Assembly (NCBI RefSeq): GCF_014267175.1
Contig: NZ_JACMTR010000002.1
Span: forward strand, 1,849,001 to 1,913,000
Source: Pseudonocardia sp. C8
GTDB lineage: Bacteria; Actinomycetota; Actinomycetes; Mycobacteriales; Pseudonocardiaceae
DNA: 64,000 bases
Direction: 5' to 3'
Below are positions 34,627 through 43,105 of the stretch, one piece after another (within the stretch, counting starts at the first letter, position 1; every line of letters starts with the position of its first letter). The notes under the pieces were generated by a model. That model saw only the letters and a list, made by a program, of their open reading frames with translations, was not told where the DNA came from and made no database searches. The position numbers were made by a program, and so were the translations under genes.

Positions 34627-34691
34627 GGTCAGGAGCAGGGCTTGCCAGATAGGGTGACGACGTCTTGATTGAGCTAATCACAGTTCACATA
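34627..34691 (-). promoter_or_regulatory. Promoter and operator region of the thiolase operon
   Basis: The region holds AGCTAATCACAGTTCACATA (34672-34691), shared at 15 of 20 positions with 29635-29654. It also has a TGATT/AATCA palindrome (34666-34680) and GGTCAGGAG (34627-34635), which is also found inside the palindrome at 29659. These are candidate sites for the tandem TetR protein. Confidence 0.5.
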
Positions 34692-34755
34692 AGGCCGGCA
34701 AGGGTCGGAGTCGGCCCGGGACGGGTGCCGTCGCAGGGGGCGACCCGGGCCGGGA

Positions 34756-34767
34756 TACCGTCCGGCC
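34756..34767 (+). promoter_or_regulatory. Putative -10 element, leaderless start of pimB'
   Basis: TACCGT at 34756-34761, six bases, GTG 34768. No ribosome binding site. Confidence 0.5.
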
Positions 34768-35937
34768 GTGGCGCGCACGCTGCTCGTGACCAACGACTTC
34801 CCGCCGCGCCCCGGCGGGATCCAGAGCTATCTGCACGACCTCGCCCGCGGCCTGCCGCCCGGCGACCTCGCGGTCTACGCGCCCGCCTGGCGCGGGGACC
34901 GGGAGTTCGACGCCGCCCAGCCCTTCCCGGTGCACCGGCACCGCACGTCGCTGATGCTGCCGGTCGGGGAGGTCGCCCGGCGGGCCGCGTGCCTGGCGCG
35001 CGAGCACGGCGCCGGCACCGTCTGGTTCGGCGCCACCGCGCCGCTCGGCCTGCTCGGGCCGGGCCTGCGGCGCCGGGCCGGGATCGCCCGCGTCGTCGCG
35101 TCCACCCACGGCCACGAGGTGGGCTGGTCGATGCTGCCCGGCGCCCGGCAGGTGCTGCGCCGGATCGGGGCCGACGCGGACGTCGTCACCACCGTGTCGC
35201 GCTGGACCCGGGACCGGCTCGGCGCGGCGTTCGGCCCGGACGCCGCCCTGGAGCCGCTACCACCGCCGGTGGACACGGCCCGCTTCGCCCCGGACCCGGC
35301 CGCGCGGGCGGCGATCCGGTCCCGGTACGCACTCGGCTCGGCCCCGGTCGTGTCCTGCGTGTCCCGGCTGGTGCCACGCAAGGGGCAGGACGTGCTGGTC
35401 GCGGCGCTGCCCCGGATCCGGGAGCGGGTGCCGGGCACCCGGCTCCTGCTGGTCGGCGGCGGCCCCTACCGGGACCGGCTGCGGCGCCTGGCCGCCCGGT
35501 GCGGGGTGGCCGACGCCGTCGTCGTCACCGGGGGAGTGCCGGCCGCCGACCTCGCGGCGCACCACGCCGCGGGGGACGTCTTCGCGCTGCCCTGCCGCAC
35601 CCATCTCGGCGGCCTGGACGTCGAGGGGCTGGGCATCGCGCTGCTGGAGGCCGCGGCGGCCGGGCTGCCGGTCGTCGCCGGGGACTCCGGCGGGGCCCCG
35701 GAGACCGTCGAGGAGGGCGTCACCGGGCACGTCGTCCCGGGCCGGGACGTCGCGGCCGTCGCCGACCGGATCGCGTCCCTGCTGGCCGACCCGGACCGGG
35801 CCGCGGCGATGGGCCGGGCCGGCCGAGAACGGGTGCGCCACATCTGGGGCGGCCCCGCCTCCGTGACCCGCCTGCGCACGTTCCTCGCCCCACCGGGAAC
35901 CCACTCATGGAGCTTCAGTCCCGTGCCACAGGACTAA
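34768..35937 (+). CDS. pimB: GT4 mannosyltransferase, PimB' type
   Basis: The 389-residue GT-B glycosyltransferase starts ARTLLVTNDFPPRPGGIQSYL. The C-terminal half contains the GT4 acidic motif EGLGIALLEAAAAGLPVV at about residues 287-304 and VSRLVPRKGQD near 198, both typical of the family. Position beside fadD15 reproduces mycobacterial Rv2188c-Rv2187, where PimB' adds the second mannose to phosphatidylinositol mannoside using GDP-mannose at the inner membrane face. The last twelve codons and the TAA stop are encoded by a palindrome. Confidence 0.87.
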   Translation: MARTLLVTNDFPPRPGGIQSYLHDLARGLPPGDLAVYAPAWRGDREFDAAQPFPVHRHRTSLMLPVGEVARRAACLAREHGAGTVWFGATAPLGLLGPGLRRRAGIARVVASTHGHEVGWSMLPGARQVLRRIGADADVVTTVSRWTRDRLGAAFGPDAALEPLPPPVDTARFAPDPAARAAIRSRYALGSAPVVSCVSRLVPRKGQDVLVAALPRIRERVPGTRLLLVGGGPYRDRLRRLAARCGVADAVVVTGGVPAADLAAHHAAGDVFALPCRTHLGGLDVEGLGIALLEAAAAGLPVVAGDSGGAPETVEEGVTGHVVPGRDVAAVADRIASLLADPDRAAAMGRAGRERVRHIWGGPASVTRLRTFLAPPGTHSWSFSPVPQD

Positions 35938-35951
35938 AGCTCCATGAGTGG
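35901..35951. terminator. CCACTCA-type bidirectional hairpin (inside-out variant), overlaps pimB' stop
   Basis: The arms are 21 bp with one mismatch, from CCACTCATGGAGCTT to AAGCTCCATGAGTGG. This is the same CCACTCA/TGAGTGG unit as the other hairpins but with arm order reversed. It encodes the last pimB' residues and the TAA stop (35935-35937), and sits between convergent genes. Confidence 0.75.
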
Positions 35952-35995
35952 CAATGAGGGGGGAGGGGCGGGCGCGAGCGCAGGGCCAGGGGCGG

Positions 35996-37837
35996 TCAGG
36001 TCCGGTGGGCGGGCGTGCCGGAGTAGAGCGCCTCGATCTCCTCGGCGTAGGACTCCAGGACGACCTTGCGCTTGACCTTCATCGTCGGCGTCAGCTCCCC
36101 GCCGGCCTCGGAGAAGTCGACGGGCAGGATCCGGAACTTGCGGATCTGCTCGGCCCGCGACACGGCCTGGTTGGCCTCCTCGACCGCGGCCGCGACCTCA
36201 CCACGCAGCTCCGGGTCGTCGACCAGGTCGGACGCCGAGCCGCCCGCCCCCGCCGGCTTGCCGTGGCGCTCGCGCCAGCCGGGCAGGGCCTCCGGGTCGA
36301 TCGTGACCAGCGCCGAGATGAACGGCTTCTGGTCGCCCAGCACGATGCACTGCCCGACCAGCGGGTGCGCCCGCAGCCGGTCCTCCAGCACCGCGGGCGC
36401 GACGTTCTTCCCGCCCGCGGTGACGATGATCTCCTTCTTGCGGCCGGTGATCGTGAGGAAGCCGGCGTCGTCGATCTCGCCGATGTCGCCGGAGTGGAAC
36501 CAGCCGTCCGGCTCGAGGGCCTCCCGGGAGGCCTCCTCGTTGTGCCAGTACCCCCGGAAGACGATGTCGCCGCGGAGCAGGATCTCGCCGTCGGGCCCGA
36601 TCCGGACCGCGCAGCCCGGCACCGGGCGGCCGACCGAGCCGATCCGCTGGGCGTCGAGCGTGTTCAGCGTGATGCCGGCCGAGGTCTCGGTGAGGCCGTA
36701 GCCCTCCAGCACCGGCAGCCCGACACCGCGGAAGAAGTGGCCGAGCCGGGCACCCAGCGGCGCCGACCCCGACACCGCGGCCCGGACGTTCCCGCCGACC
36801 GCCTCGCGCAGCTTGTTGTAGACGAGCTTGTCGAACAGCGCGTGCTTGGCCTTGAGCACCAGGCCGGGGCCGCCCTGGTCGAGCGCCTCGGAGTAGGCGA
36901 TCGCGGTGTCCGCCGCCGCGTCGAAGATCTTGCCCTTGCCCGCGTCGTGCGCCTTGAGCCGGGCGCCGTTGTAGACCTTCTCGAACACCCGCGGCACCGC
37001 GAGCAGGAACGTCGGCCGGAACTCGGCCAGGTCGGGCAGCAGGTTCTTCACGTCCGGGGTGTGCCCGACCGTGGTCCGGGTGATCAGCGCGCCGCACTGG
37101 ATGACCTTGCCGAACACGTGCGCGAGCGGCAGGAACAGCAGCACCGACCCGCCGGAGGCGAGCAGGTCCGGGATCGTCGCGGCGATCGTCCGGCACTCGG
37201 TGAGCAGGTTGCGGTGGGTGAGCTCGCAGCCCTTGGGCCGTCCGGTGGTGCCCGAGGTGTAGATCAGCGTGCAGAGGTCGTCGGCGCGGACCGCACCCCG
37301 GCGCTCGTGCACGACGTCGTCCGCGGTGTCCGAGCCGAGACCGGTCAGCTGCTCGACGGCCGACGGGGCGTCCGGGGCGGACGCGGCCGGCTCGATCTGC
37401 CAGATGTTGCGCAGCTGGGGCAGGTCGGCGCGCACCTTGTCGACCGACGCCGCGTGGTCGGCGGTCTCGACGACGATCCCGGCCGCGCCGGAGTCGGACA
37501 CGATCCAGGCGATCTGGTCCGGCGACGAGGTCTCGTAGATCGGGACGGTGACGGCGCCCGCCGCGAGGATCGCGTAGTCGAACAGCGTCCACTCGTAGCG
37601 GGTGCGGGACAGCAGCGCGATCCGGTCCCCGGTCTGCACGCCGGCCGCGATCAGGCCCGCGGCCACCCGCGTCACCTGCCCGGCGAACTCGCGGGCCGTC
37701 ACGTCGCTCCATCCGCCGGAACCCTTGCGGCGGTAGAGGACGTCCGCGGGGTGCTCGGCGGCGTGGGAGAAGACGGCGTCGGAGAGCGACTCCTCGGCTC
37801 CCACCGACACGTTCGCGGGGATGCTGTACTCACGCAC
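35996..37837 (-). CDS. fadD15: Long-chain fatty acid--CoA ligase, FadD15 type
   Basis: The 613-residue enzyme matches the full-length long-chain acyl-CoA synthetase family. It contains LIYTSGTTGRPKGCELTH near residue 190, the Y-G-L-T-E motif GYGLTETSAG near 380 and GDIGEIDDAGFLTITGRKKE near 455. It activates fatty acids to CoA esters. Order next to pimB' equals Rv2187-Rv2188c. It starts at GTG 37837 with AGGAGG 8 nt upstream. Confidence 0.9.
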   Translation of the reverse strand: MREYSIPANVSVGAEESLSDAVFSHAAEHPADVLYRRKGSGGWSDVTAREFAGQVTRVAAGLIAAGVQTGDRIALLSRTRYEWTLFDYAILAAGAVTVPIYETSSPDQIAWIVSDSGAAGIVVETADHAASVDKVRADLPQLRNIWQIEPAASAPDAPSAVEQLTGLGSDTADDVVHERRGAVRADDLCTLIYTSGTTGRPKGCELTHRNLLTECRTIAATIPDLLASGGSVLLFLPLAHVFGKVIQCGALITRTTVGHTPDVKNLLPDLAEFRPTFLLAVPRVFEKVYNGARLKAHDAGKGKIFDAAADTAIAYSEALDQGGPGLVLKAKHALFDKLVYNKLREAVGGNVRAAVSGSAPLGARLGHFFRGVGLPVLEGYGLTETSAGITLNTLDAQRIGSVGRPVPGCAVRIGPDGEILLRGDIVFRGYWHNEEASREALEPDGWFHSGDIGEIDDAGFLTITGRKKEIIVTAGGKNVAPAVLEDRLRAHPLVGQCIVLGDQKPFISALVTIDPEALPGWRERHGKPAGAGGSASDLVDDPELRGEVAAAVEEANQAVSRAEQIRKFRILPVDFSEAGGELTPTMKVKRKVVLESYAEEIEALYSGTPAHRT

Positions 37838-37873
37838 GGGATCGACCTCCTGGCGGCCTCGACAGGGCTGGAA

Positions 37874-37929
37874 CTCGTCGGAGCGACGAGCGCACCGACC
37901 TGCTGGGCCGTGAACTTACCGGCTGGTAG
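37874..37929. promoter_or_regulatory. Divergent regulatory region with two small palindromes
   Basis: CTCGTC-GGAGC-GACGAG (about 37874-37890) and TTACC-GGCT-GGTAG (37916-37929) lie in the 183-bp gap between fadD15 and the divergent SRPBCC gene. Both could be operators for a fatty-acid-responsive regulator; the regulator is unknown. Confidence 0.35.
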
Positions 37930-38020
37930 CGAGTCCGTACATCGCTCGGAGATGACAGACCGGTTGCAGCGCGACCGTACCCCCGCGGGCGGGCCGCCAC
38001 CGGGCTGGCACGCTGGTCGG

Positions 38021-38437
38021 GTGACCGGCCCGCCGACCGCACCGACCGTGGACGTGATCGACGAGACGTTCCTGGCCGTGCCCCGGGAGCGGGTGGCGGC
38101 CGAGTTCGCCGATCCGGCGCGCTGGCCGGTCTACTGGCCGGACCTGCGCCCGGAGGTCGCGCACGACCGCGGCCCCGCGGGGCTGCGCTGGACGGTCACC
38201 GGCGCGCTCACCGGGACGATGGAGGTGTGGTGCGAGGAGGTGCTCGACGGCACCGTCCTGCACTTCTTCCTGCGTGCCGAACCCACGGAACCGGTGCCGG
38301 GGCTGCGCCGCCGCCGGGCCGGACGGGCCGAGAGCGACCGGCGGCACCGGGCGTTCAAGGCACACGCCTTCACGTTGAAGCGCCGCCTGGAGGGCGGGCG
38401 CCCGGCCGGTGTCGCGCCGTCGGTCCGGGAGCGCTGA
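38021..38437 (+). CDS. SRPBCC-family protein (Rv2186c-like)
   Basis: The 138-residue protein fits the START/polyketide-cyclase-like fold. VDVIDETFLAVPRERVAAEF forms the first strand and helix, and LRWTVTGALTGTMEVWCEEV the central sheet. A basic C-terminus contains RRRRAGRAESDRRHRAFK near residue 95, followed by the last helix. It is followed directly by the phosphoesterase gene (GTG right after TGA). Position agrees with Rv2186c. The ligand is unknown. CACGCT lies 6 nt before GTG 38021, so a leaderless start is possible but weaker than elsewhere. Confidence 0.72.
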   Translation: MTGPPTAPTVDVIDETFLAVPRERVAAEFADPARWPVYWPDLRPEVAHDRGPAGLRWTVTGALTGTMEVWCEEVLDGTVLHFFLRAEPTEPVPGLRRRRAGRAESDRRHRAFKAHAFTLKRRLEGGRPAGVAPSVRER

Positions 38438-39244
38438 GTGCGGCTGCACGTCGTCTCCGACGTCCACGGCAACGCCCGCGCGCTGGCCCGCGCCGCGGCC
38501 GGCGCCGACGGGCTGGTCGTGCTCGGGGACCTGCTCGAGTTCGTCGACTACCGCGACCCGGACAACGGGATCATCTCGCGGCTGCTCGGCGCCGGCGTCG
38601 CCGCCGAGTTCGGCCGGATGCGCCGGGTCGGGGCGCCCCGCGCCCAGATGCTCGGCCTGCTGGAACGGTCCTGGGCCCGGTTCGCCGACCCGGCCGCCGC
38701 CGTCGAGGAGGCCGTCCGGGAGGAGTACGCCACCCTGTTCGGCGTGCTCGGGGCGCTCGACGTCCCGGTGTGGGCGATCCCCGGCAACGTCGACGTGCCC
38801 GCCGCCTGGCCGGACACCGACGGTGTCACCGCCGCCGACGGCCGGGTGATCGAGATCGCCGGGCACCGGGTCGGGTTCCTCGGCGGCGTCCCGCTCCCGG
38901 CCGGGATCGACCCGCGCCGGCCCGGGCCGTGGCAGCCGCACTTCCTGACCCACGAGGACTGGACCGCCCGGCTCGCCGCGCTCGGGCCCGCCGACGTGCT
39001 GTGCACGCACGTGCCGCCGGCGGTCCCGGAGCTCGTCTACGACGTCGTCACGCGCCGCGGGGAGCTCGCCAGCGCACCGCTGACCGCGCGGATCCGGTCC
39101 GAGCAGCCCTCGCACGCGCTGTTCGGGCACGTCCACCAGCCGCTGCACCGCCGGGCCAGGGCCGGCCGGACCGAGTGCGTGAACGTGGGGCACTTCCGCG
39201 CGCTGGAGACGCCCTACGTGCTCCACCTGTCCGGTGGCCGATAA
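38438..39244 (+). CDS. Calcineurin-like metallophosphoesterase
   Basis: The 268-residue protein carries the ordered motifs of the family: DVHGN at residues 8-12, GDLLEF near 31, GNVD near 117, a histidine in CTHVPP near 190 and GHVHQ near 230. These coordinate the two metals. Substrate is not evident; relatives hydrolyse phosphodiesters or nucleotides. The GTG start immediately follows the TGA of the SRPBCC gene, so the two are translationally linked. Confidence 0.85.
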   Translation: MRLHVVSDVHGNARALARAAAGADGLVVLGDLLEFVDYRDPDNGIISRLLGAGVAAEFGRMRRVGAPRAQMLGLLERSWARFADPAAAVEEAVREEYATLFGVLGALDVPVWAIPGNVDVPAAWPDTDGVTAADGRVIEIAGHRVGFLGGVPLPAGIDPRRPGPWQPHFLTHEDWTARLAALGPADVLCTHVPPAVPELVYDVVTRRGELASAPLTARIRSEQPSHALFGHVHQPLHRRARAGRTECVNVGHFRALETPYVLHLSGGR

Positions 39245-39254
39245 CCTCCCCGCC
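39242..39254 (+). promoter_or_regulatory. Putative -10 element, leaderless start of the second SRPBCC gene
   Basis: TAACCT at 39242-39247, seven bases, ATG 39255. The hexamer overlaps the TAA stop of the phosphoesterase gene. Confidence 0.45.
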
Positions 39255-39692
39255 ATGGCCGACGCGACCACCTCCTCGATCCACATCGACGCCCCGCCGG
39301 AACAGGTGATGGCGGTCGTCGCGGACTTCGCGTCGTACCCGGAGTGGACCGACCAGATCACCGCGGTCGAGATCCTCGACCCGGGGACGGGCGACCGGGC
39401 CAGGCAGGTCCGGTTCTCGATGGACGCCGGCGCGATCAAGGACTCCTACACCCTCGACTACGACTGGGCCGGCGACGACCGCTCGGTCACGTGGACCCTG
39501 GTCAAGGGCGGTATCCAGAAGGCCCAGGACGGCGCGTACCGGCTGGAGCCGGACGGCACCGGCACCCGGGTCACCTACGAGCTCTCGGTCGAGGTGAACT
39601 TCCCGATGATCGGGATGCTCCGCCGCAAGGCCGAGAAGGTGATCATCGACGCCGCGCTGAAGGGACTGAAGCGACGCGTCGAGAAGGGGTGA
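39255..39692 (+). CDS. SRPBCC-family protein (Rv2185c/TB16.3-like)
   Basis: The 145-residue polyketide-cyclase/dehydrase-like protein reads SSIHIDAPPEQVMAVVADF, then YPEWTDQITAVEIL and RVTYELSVEVNFPMIGMLRR, a near-typical actinobacterial coenzyme Q-binding-protein-like domain. It ends with the basic helix KGLKRRVEKG. Together with the downstream ArsA-like ATPase it reproduces the Rv2185c-Rv2184c order. Function in the mycobacterial homologue is not settled; lipid binding is the family-level expectation. Confidence 0.85.
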   Translation: MADATTSSIHIDAPPEQVMAVVADFASYPEWTDQITAVEILDPGTGDRARQVRFSMDAGAIKDSYTLDYDWAGDDRSVTWTLVKGGIQKAQDGAYRLEPDGTGTRVTYELSVEVNFPMIGMLRRKAEKVIIDAALKGLKRRVEKG

Positions 39693-39718
39693 GAGCCCGG
39701 CAGGGCACCGCCGGTCGT

Positions 39719-39731
39719 TAGGCTCCCGCCC
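39719..39731 (+). promoter_or_regulatory. Putative -10 element, leaderless start of the ArsA-like gene
   Basis: TAGGCT at 39719-39724, seven bases, GTG 39732. Confidence 0.5.
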
Positions 39732-40979
39732 GTGCGCGTCGTGCTGTTCACCGGCAAGGGCGGGGTCGGCAAGACGACCCTCGCCGCCGCCACCGCCGCA
39801 CTGCTCGCCGGGTCCGGCCGGTCGGCGCTCGTGGTGTCCACCGACCCCGCGCACTCGCTCGGCGACGCCCTCGGCACCGAGCTCGGCGCCGAACCCACCG
39901 AGGTCGCCGACCGCCTGTGGGGCGCGCACATCGAGGCCCGGCACCTGCTCGACGGCGCCTGGGGCGAGCTGCAGGGCCACCTGCGCACCATGCTGGCCGG
40001 TGCCGGCGTCGACGAGCTGGTCGCCGACGAGCTCACCGTGCTGCCCGGCGTCGAGGACCTCCTCGCGCTCGTCGAGGTGCAGCGCTTCGCCGACTCCGGG
40101 GCCTACGACGTCGTCGTCGTCGACTGCGGCCCCACCGCCGAGACGCTGCGGCTGCTGACCCTGCCCGAGGCGCTGTCCGGCTACGTCGAGCGGCTGTTCC
40201 CCGCGCACCGCCGGGCGGTCCGCGGGCTCGTCGCGAACCTGGCCGGCGCGAAGAACGACAACGGCGGCTGGGACCGCACGGTCGCCGCGCTCGGCGCGTT
40301 CGCCGAGCAGCTCGCCGGGCTGCGCGCACTGCTCGCCGACCGGACCCGCACCTCGATCCGGCTCGTCCTCACCCCGGAGCGGGTGGTCGCCGCGGAGACC
40401 CGGCGCACGCTGACCGCGCTCGCCCTGCACGAGCTGCGGGTCGACGCGCTGCTGGCCAACCGGGTGATGCCCGGCCCGCCGCCGTCGCTGCGCGGCCCCG
40501 CGGCCCGCTGGCTGCGCGAGCGCGCCGCCGAGCAACGGGCGGTGCTCGCCGAGCTGGACCAGATCGGCGCGGACGTCCCGGTCACCACGGTGCGCTACAC
40601 CGCTGCCGAGCCGACCGGCGTCGAGGCGCTGCGGGAGCTGGCCCGCTCGATCTACCACGACACCGACCCGGCCGGGTCGCCGGACGACGCGCCGGTGCGC
40701 CCGCTGATGGAGATGCGCCGCACCGCGGGGCACGGGGTCTCCCGGGACACCGAGTTCGAGCTGGACGTCGCCCTGCCCGGCGCCGAGGACGCCCCGCTGG
40801 ACCTGGCCCGGATCGGCGACGACATGGTCGTCGGGATCGGGTTCTCCCGGCGGGTCGTCGCGCTGCCGTCGGTGCTGCGCCGCTGCGAGGCCACCGGTGC
40901 TCGGCTGGAGGGCGCCGGCTCCGACGCCCGCCTCGTGATCACGTTCGTGCCCGACCCGGGCACCTGGATGACCTCGTGA
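39732..40979 (+). CDS. ArsA/GET3-family ATPase (Rv2184c-like)
   Basis: The 415-residue P-loop ATPase has the deviant Walker A KGGVGKTT at residues 9-16, switch I DPAHSLGDALG near 39, and the Walker B-like VVVVDCGPTAETLRLL near 122. It is related to arsenite-pump and tail-anchor ATPases, but no arsenic genes are nearby. In actinobacteria this gene forms a conserved set with the SRPBCC proteins, so a role in envelope or lipid handling is possible. It overlaps the next gene by GTGA. Confidence 0.85.
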   Translation: MRVVLFTGKGGVGKTTLAAATAALLAGSGRSALVVSTDPAHSLGDALGTELGAEPTEVADRLWGAHIEARHLLDGAWGELQGHLRTMLAGAGVDELVADELTVLPGVEDLLALVEVQRFADSGAYDVVVVDCGPTAETLRLLTLPEALSGYVERLFPAHRRAVRGLVANLAGAKNDNGGWDRTVAALGAFAEQLAGLRALLADRTRTSIRLVLTPERVVAAETRRTLTALALHELRVDALLANRVMPGPPPSLRGPAARWLRERAAEQRAVLAELDQIGADVPVTTVRYTAAEPTGVEALRELARSIYHDTDPAGSPDDAPVRPLMEMRRTAGHGVSRDTEFELDVALPGAEDAPLDLARIGDDMVVGIGFSRRVVALPSVLRRCEATGARLEGAGSDARLVITFVPDPGTWMTS

Positions 40980-41527
40980 CGGCCCGGAACTGCGGTGCCC
41001 ACGCGGGGCTCTCCGACGAGCTGCGCGCCACCGCCCGCCTGCTCGCCGAGCGCCTGCGGGCCGCGGTCGAGCCGCTCGCCGCGGACGACCGCGAGCCCGC
41101 CCCGGGCAGCGCGGGGGCGTGCACCGCGTGCCCGGTGTGCGCGCTGATCGGGCTGCTGCGCGGTGAGCGTTCCGAGCTGGCGGCCGCGCTCGCGGAGCAC
41201 GCCACCGGCCTGCTCGCCGCGCTGGTGGCGGTGCTGGAGGACCCGCCGCCGCGCCCCGGGGAGCCGGGGGCCACCGCACCGCCCGGGACCGGCGCACCGC
41301 CGGGGACCGACACGCCGCCCGGGGCCACCGCGCCGCGCGGTGCTGCCGGGTCACGCGAGTCCGCCGGGTCGCGCGAGACCACCGGGTCGCCCGGGGCCGC
41401 TGCGCCCTACGGGAGCGCCGCGCCGCGCGGGACCGGAGCGCCGCGCGGGACCGGGGGGCCGCACGGGTCCCCGGTGCGCCGGCCGCGCGGCCGCACCGTG
41501 CAGCGGATCGTGGTGCACCGGACGTGA
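40976..41527 (+). CDS. Small conserved protein with CxxC and low-complexity tail (Rv2183c-like position)
   Basis: The 183-residue product has a helical N-terminal half with a CTACPVCALIGLLRGERSEL segment near residues 45-64 (cysteines spaced CxxCxxC). A Gly/Pro/Thr/Ala-rich tail of short repeats (GT, GAP, PGT) spans about 90-165. A basic end, RRPRGRTVQRIVVHRT, follows. GTGA overlaps on both sides tie it to the ArsA-like and ROK genes. The tail is probably disordered. Position corresponds to Rv2183c; function unknown. Confidence 0.65.
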   Translation: MTARNCGAHAGLSDELRATARLLAERLRAAVEPLAADDREPAPGSAGACTACPVCALIGLLRGERSELAAALAEHATGLLAALVAVLEDPPPRPGEPGATAPPGTGAPPGTDTPPGATAPRGAAGSRESAGSRETTGSPGAAAPYGSAAPRGTGAPRGTGGPHGSPVRRPRGRTVQRIVVHRT

Positions 41528-42516
41528 GCCCCCGCACCGGCGACGGGCTCACGATCGGGGTCGACGTCGGCGGGACCAGCGTCCGCGCGGGGGTGGTCGA
41601 CGCCGACGGCGAGATCCTCGACACCGCGACCGCGCCCACCCCCCGCACCGACGACGCCCTCGAGGCGGCGATCACCGGTGCCGTCGACGAGCTCCGCGGG
41701 CGGTACCCGGTCCGCGCGGCCGGGCTCGCTCTGGCCGGCTTCGTCGACGCCCCGCGCGGGCTGGTCCGGTACGCGCCGCACCTGTCCTGGCGGGACGCGC
41801 CGGTCGCCGACCGGATCTCGGAGCGCCTCGGCGGGCTGCCGGTCGTCGTCGAGCACGACGCCAACTCCGCGGCGCTCGCCGAGCGCCGCTACGGGGCCGC
41901 GGCCGGGGCGTCCACCGTCGTCGTGATCGCGCTCGGCACCGGCATCGGCGGCGCCCTGCTGCTCGGCGGGGACCTGTTCCGCGGCGCGCACGGCGTCGCC
42001 CCGGAGCTGGGGCACCTGCGCGTGGTCCCGGACGGCCGGGCCTGCCCGTGCGGCAAGCGCGGCTGCTGGGAGCGCTACTGCAGCGGCACCGCGCTCGCCA
42101 CCACCGCCCTGGAGATGATCTCGTCGGCGGACGCGCCCGGTCCGTCGGTGCTGGCCCGCGAGGCGGCCGCCGACCCGGGGCGGATCACCGGCAAGCGGGT
42201 GGCCGCCGCCGCCCGGGAGGGCGACCCGGTGGGCCGGGCCGCCCTCGACGACCTGGCCCGCTGGCTGGGGGAGGGGTTGTCGCTGGTCGCCGACGTCTTC
42301 GACCCGGACTTGGTGGTCCTGGCCGGCGGGGTGTCGACGTCCGCGCCGCTGTTCCTCGACGCCGCGCGCGAGCACTACACGCGGGTCGGGACCGGCGCGG
42401 CGCACCGCCCGCTGGCCCGGATCCGCACCGCCCAGCTGGGTGCGGCGGCCGCGGTGGTGGGGGCGGCCACGCTCGCCCGGGACGCCGCCGTTCAGATCCG
42501 CGAGCCGTCGTCGTAG
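41524..42516 (+). CDS. ROK-family sugar kinase, glucokinase type
   Basis: The 330-residue protein has the ATP-binding GVDVGGTSVRAGVVD at residues 11-25, EHDANSAALAERRYGAA near 116, GTGIGGALLLGGDL near 140 and the ROK zinc motif CPCGKRGCWERYCSG near 177. These fit a glucokinase or related sugar kinase. Cotranscription with ArsA-like and CxxC genes is indicated by the GTGA overlap. Its 3' end overlaps the convergent membrane-protein gene by 25 bp. Confidence 0.87.
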   Translation: MSPRTGDGLTIGVDVGGTSVRAGVVDADGEILDTATAPTPRTDDALEAAITGAVDELRGRYPVRAAGLALAGFVDAPRGLVRYAPHLSWRDAPVADRISERLGGLPVVVEHDANSAALAERRYGAAAGASTVVVIALGTGIGGALLLGGDLFRGAHGVAPELGHLRVVPDGRACPCGKRGCWERYCSGTALATTALEMISSADAPGPSVLAREAAADPGRITGKRVAAAAREGDPVGRAALDDLARWLGEGLSLVADVFDPDLVVLAGGVSTSAPLFLDAAREHYTRVGTGAAHRPLARIRTAQLGAAAAVVGAATLARDAAVQIREPSS

Positions 42517-42941
42517 GGGTCGGGGCCGGGGTCGCCGGGGTCGGCGGTCCACAGCCGCAGCACCAGCCAGGTCAGCCCGGCCGAGATCAGCACCAGCCCG
42601 AGCGGCAGCGGCCAGGTGCCGCCGGCGCCGAGCAGGCCCGGCGCGACGCACAGCAGCAGCCCCAGCAGGATCAGCCCGCCGCCCACGACCGCGGGCGGGC
42701 CCGGCCGGGGCAGCGGCGGCGGCTCGGGCGGGTGGTAGTGCTCGTCGTCGGCGTCGAGCCCGGCCGTCGGGCCCGGCCGGTGCACCGCACCCGCCCCGGG
42801 GTGCTCGTGGTGCTCGGGCGGCTCGGCGGTGTCGGTGCGGTCGGACGGCCAGTCGGGCACCGAGCCCTCGCGACGCCAGCTCGCGACGATCGACTCGAAG
42901 TCGTCGTCCGGCCGGTCGTCCCGGCGGCGTGCAGGGTCCAT
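42492..42941 (-). CDS. Small membrane protein, hypothetical
   Basis: The 149-residue protein begins MDPARRRDDRPDDDFESIVA with an acidic/Pro-rich cytoplasmic part to about residue 85. Two close hydrophobic segments follow at about 86-106 and 112-132, and then an Asp/Pro-rich tail. ATG 42941 was chosen over the upstream in-frame start because DxxFESIVASWRREG is the part that looks conserved in actinobacteria. No function can be assigned. It overlaps the ROK gene tail. Confidence 0.6.
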   Translation of the reverse strand: MDPARRRDDRPDDDFESIVASWRREGSVPDWPSDRTDTAEPPEHHEHPGAGAVHRPGPTAGLDADDEHYHPPEPPPLPRPGPPAVVGGGLILLGLLLCVAPGLLGAGGTWPLPLGLVLISAGLTWLVLRLWTADPGDPGPDPYDDGSRI

Positions 42942-43105
42942 TCGGAGTCCTTCCCGGCTCGTCCGCCGGCCCATCCTGTCACGACGCGGCGCCGGATCCA
43001 TCCCCTCCCTGCGCGCGCGGGCGACGAGGTGATCATGGCCCCGTTGTGAGGATCCGGGGACGCTCCGTAGGCTGGCGCCGGAAGTCGGTAGGGAGGCAGC
43101 GCAGG

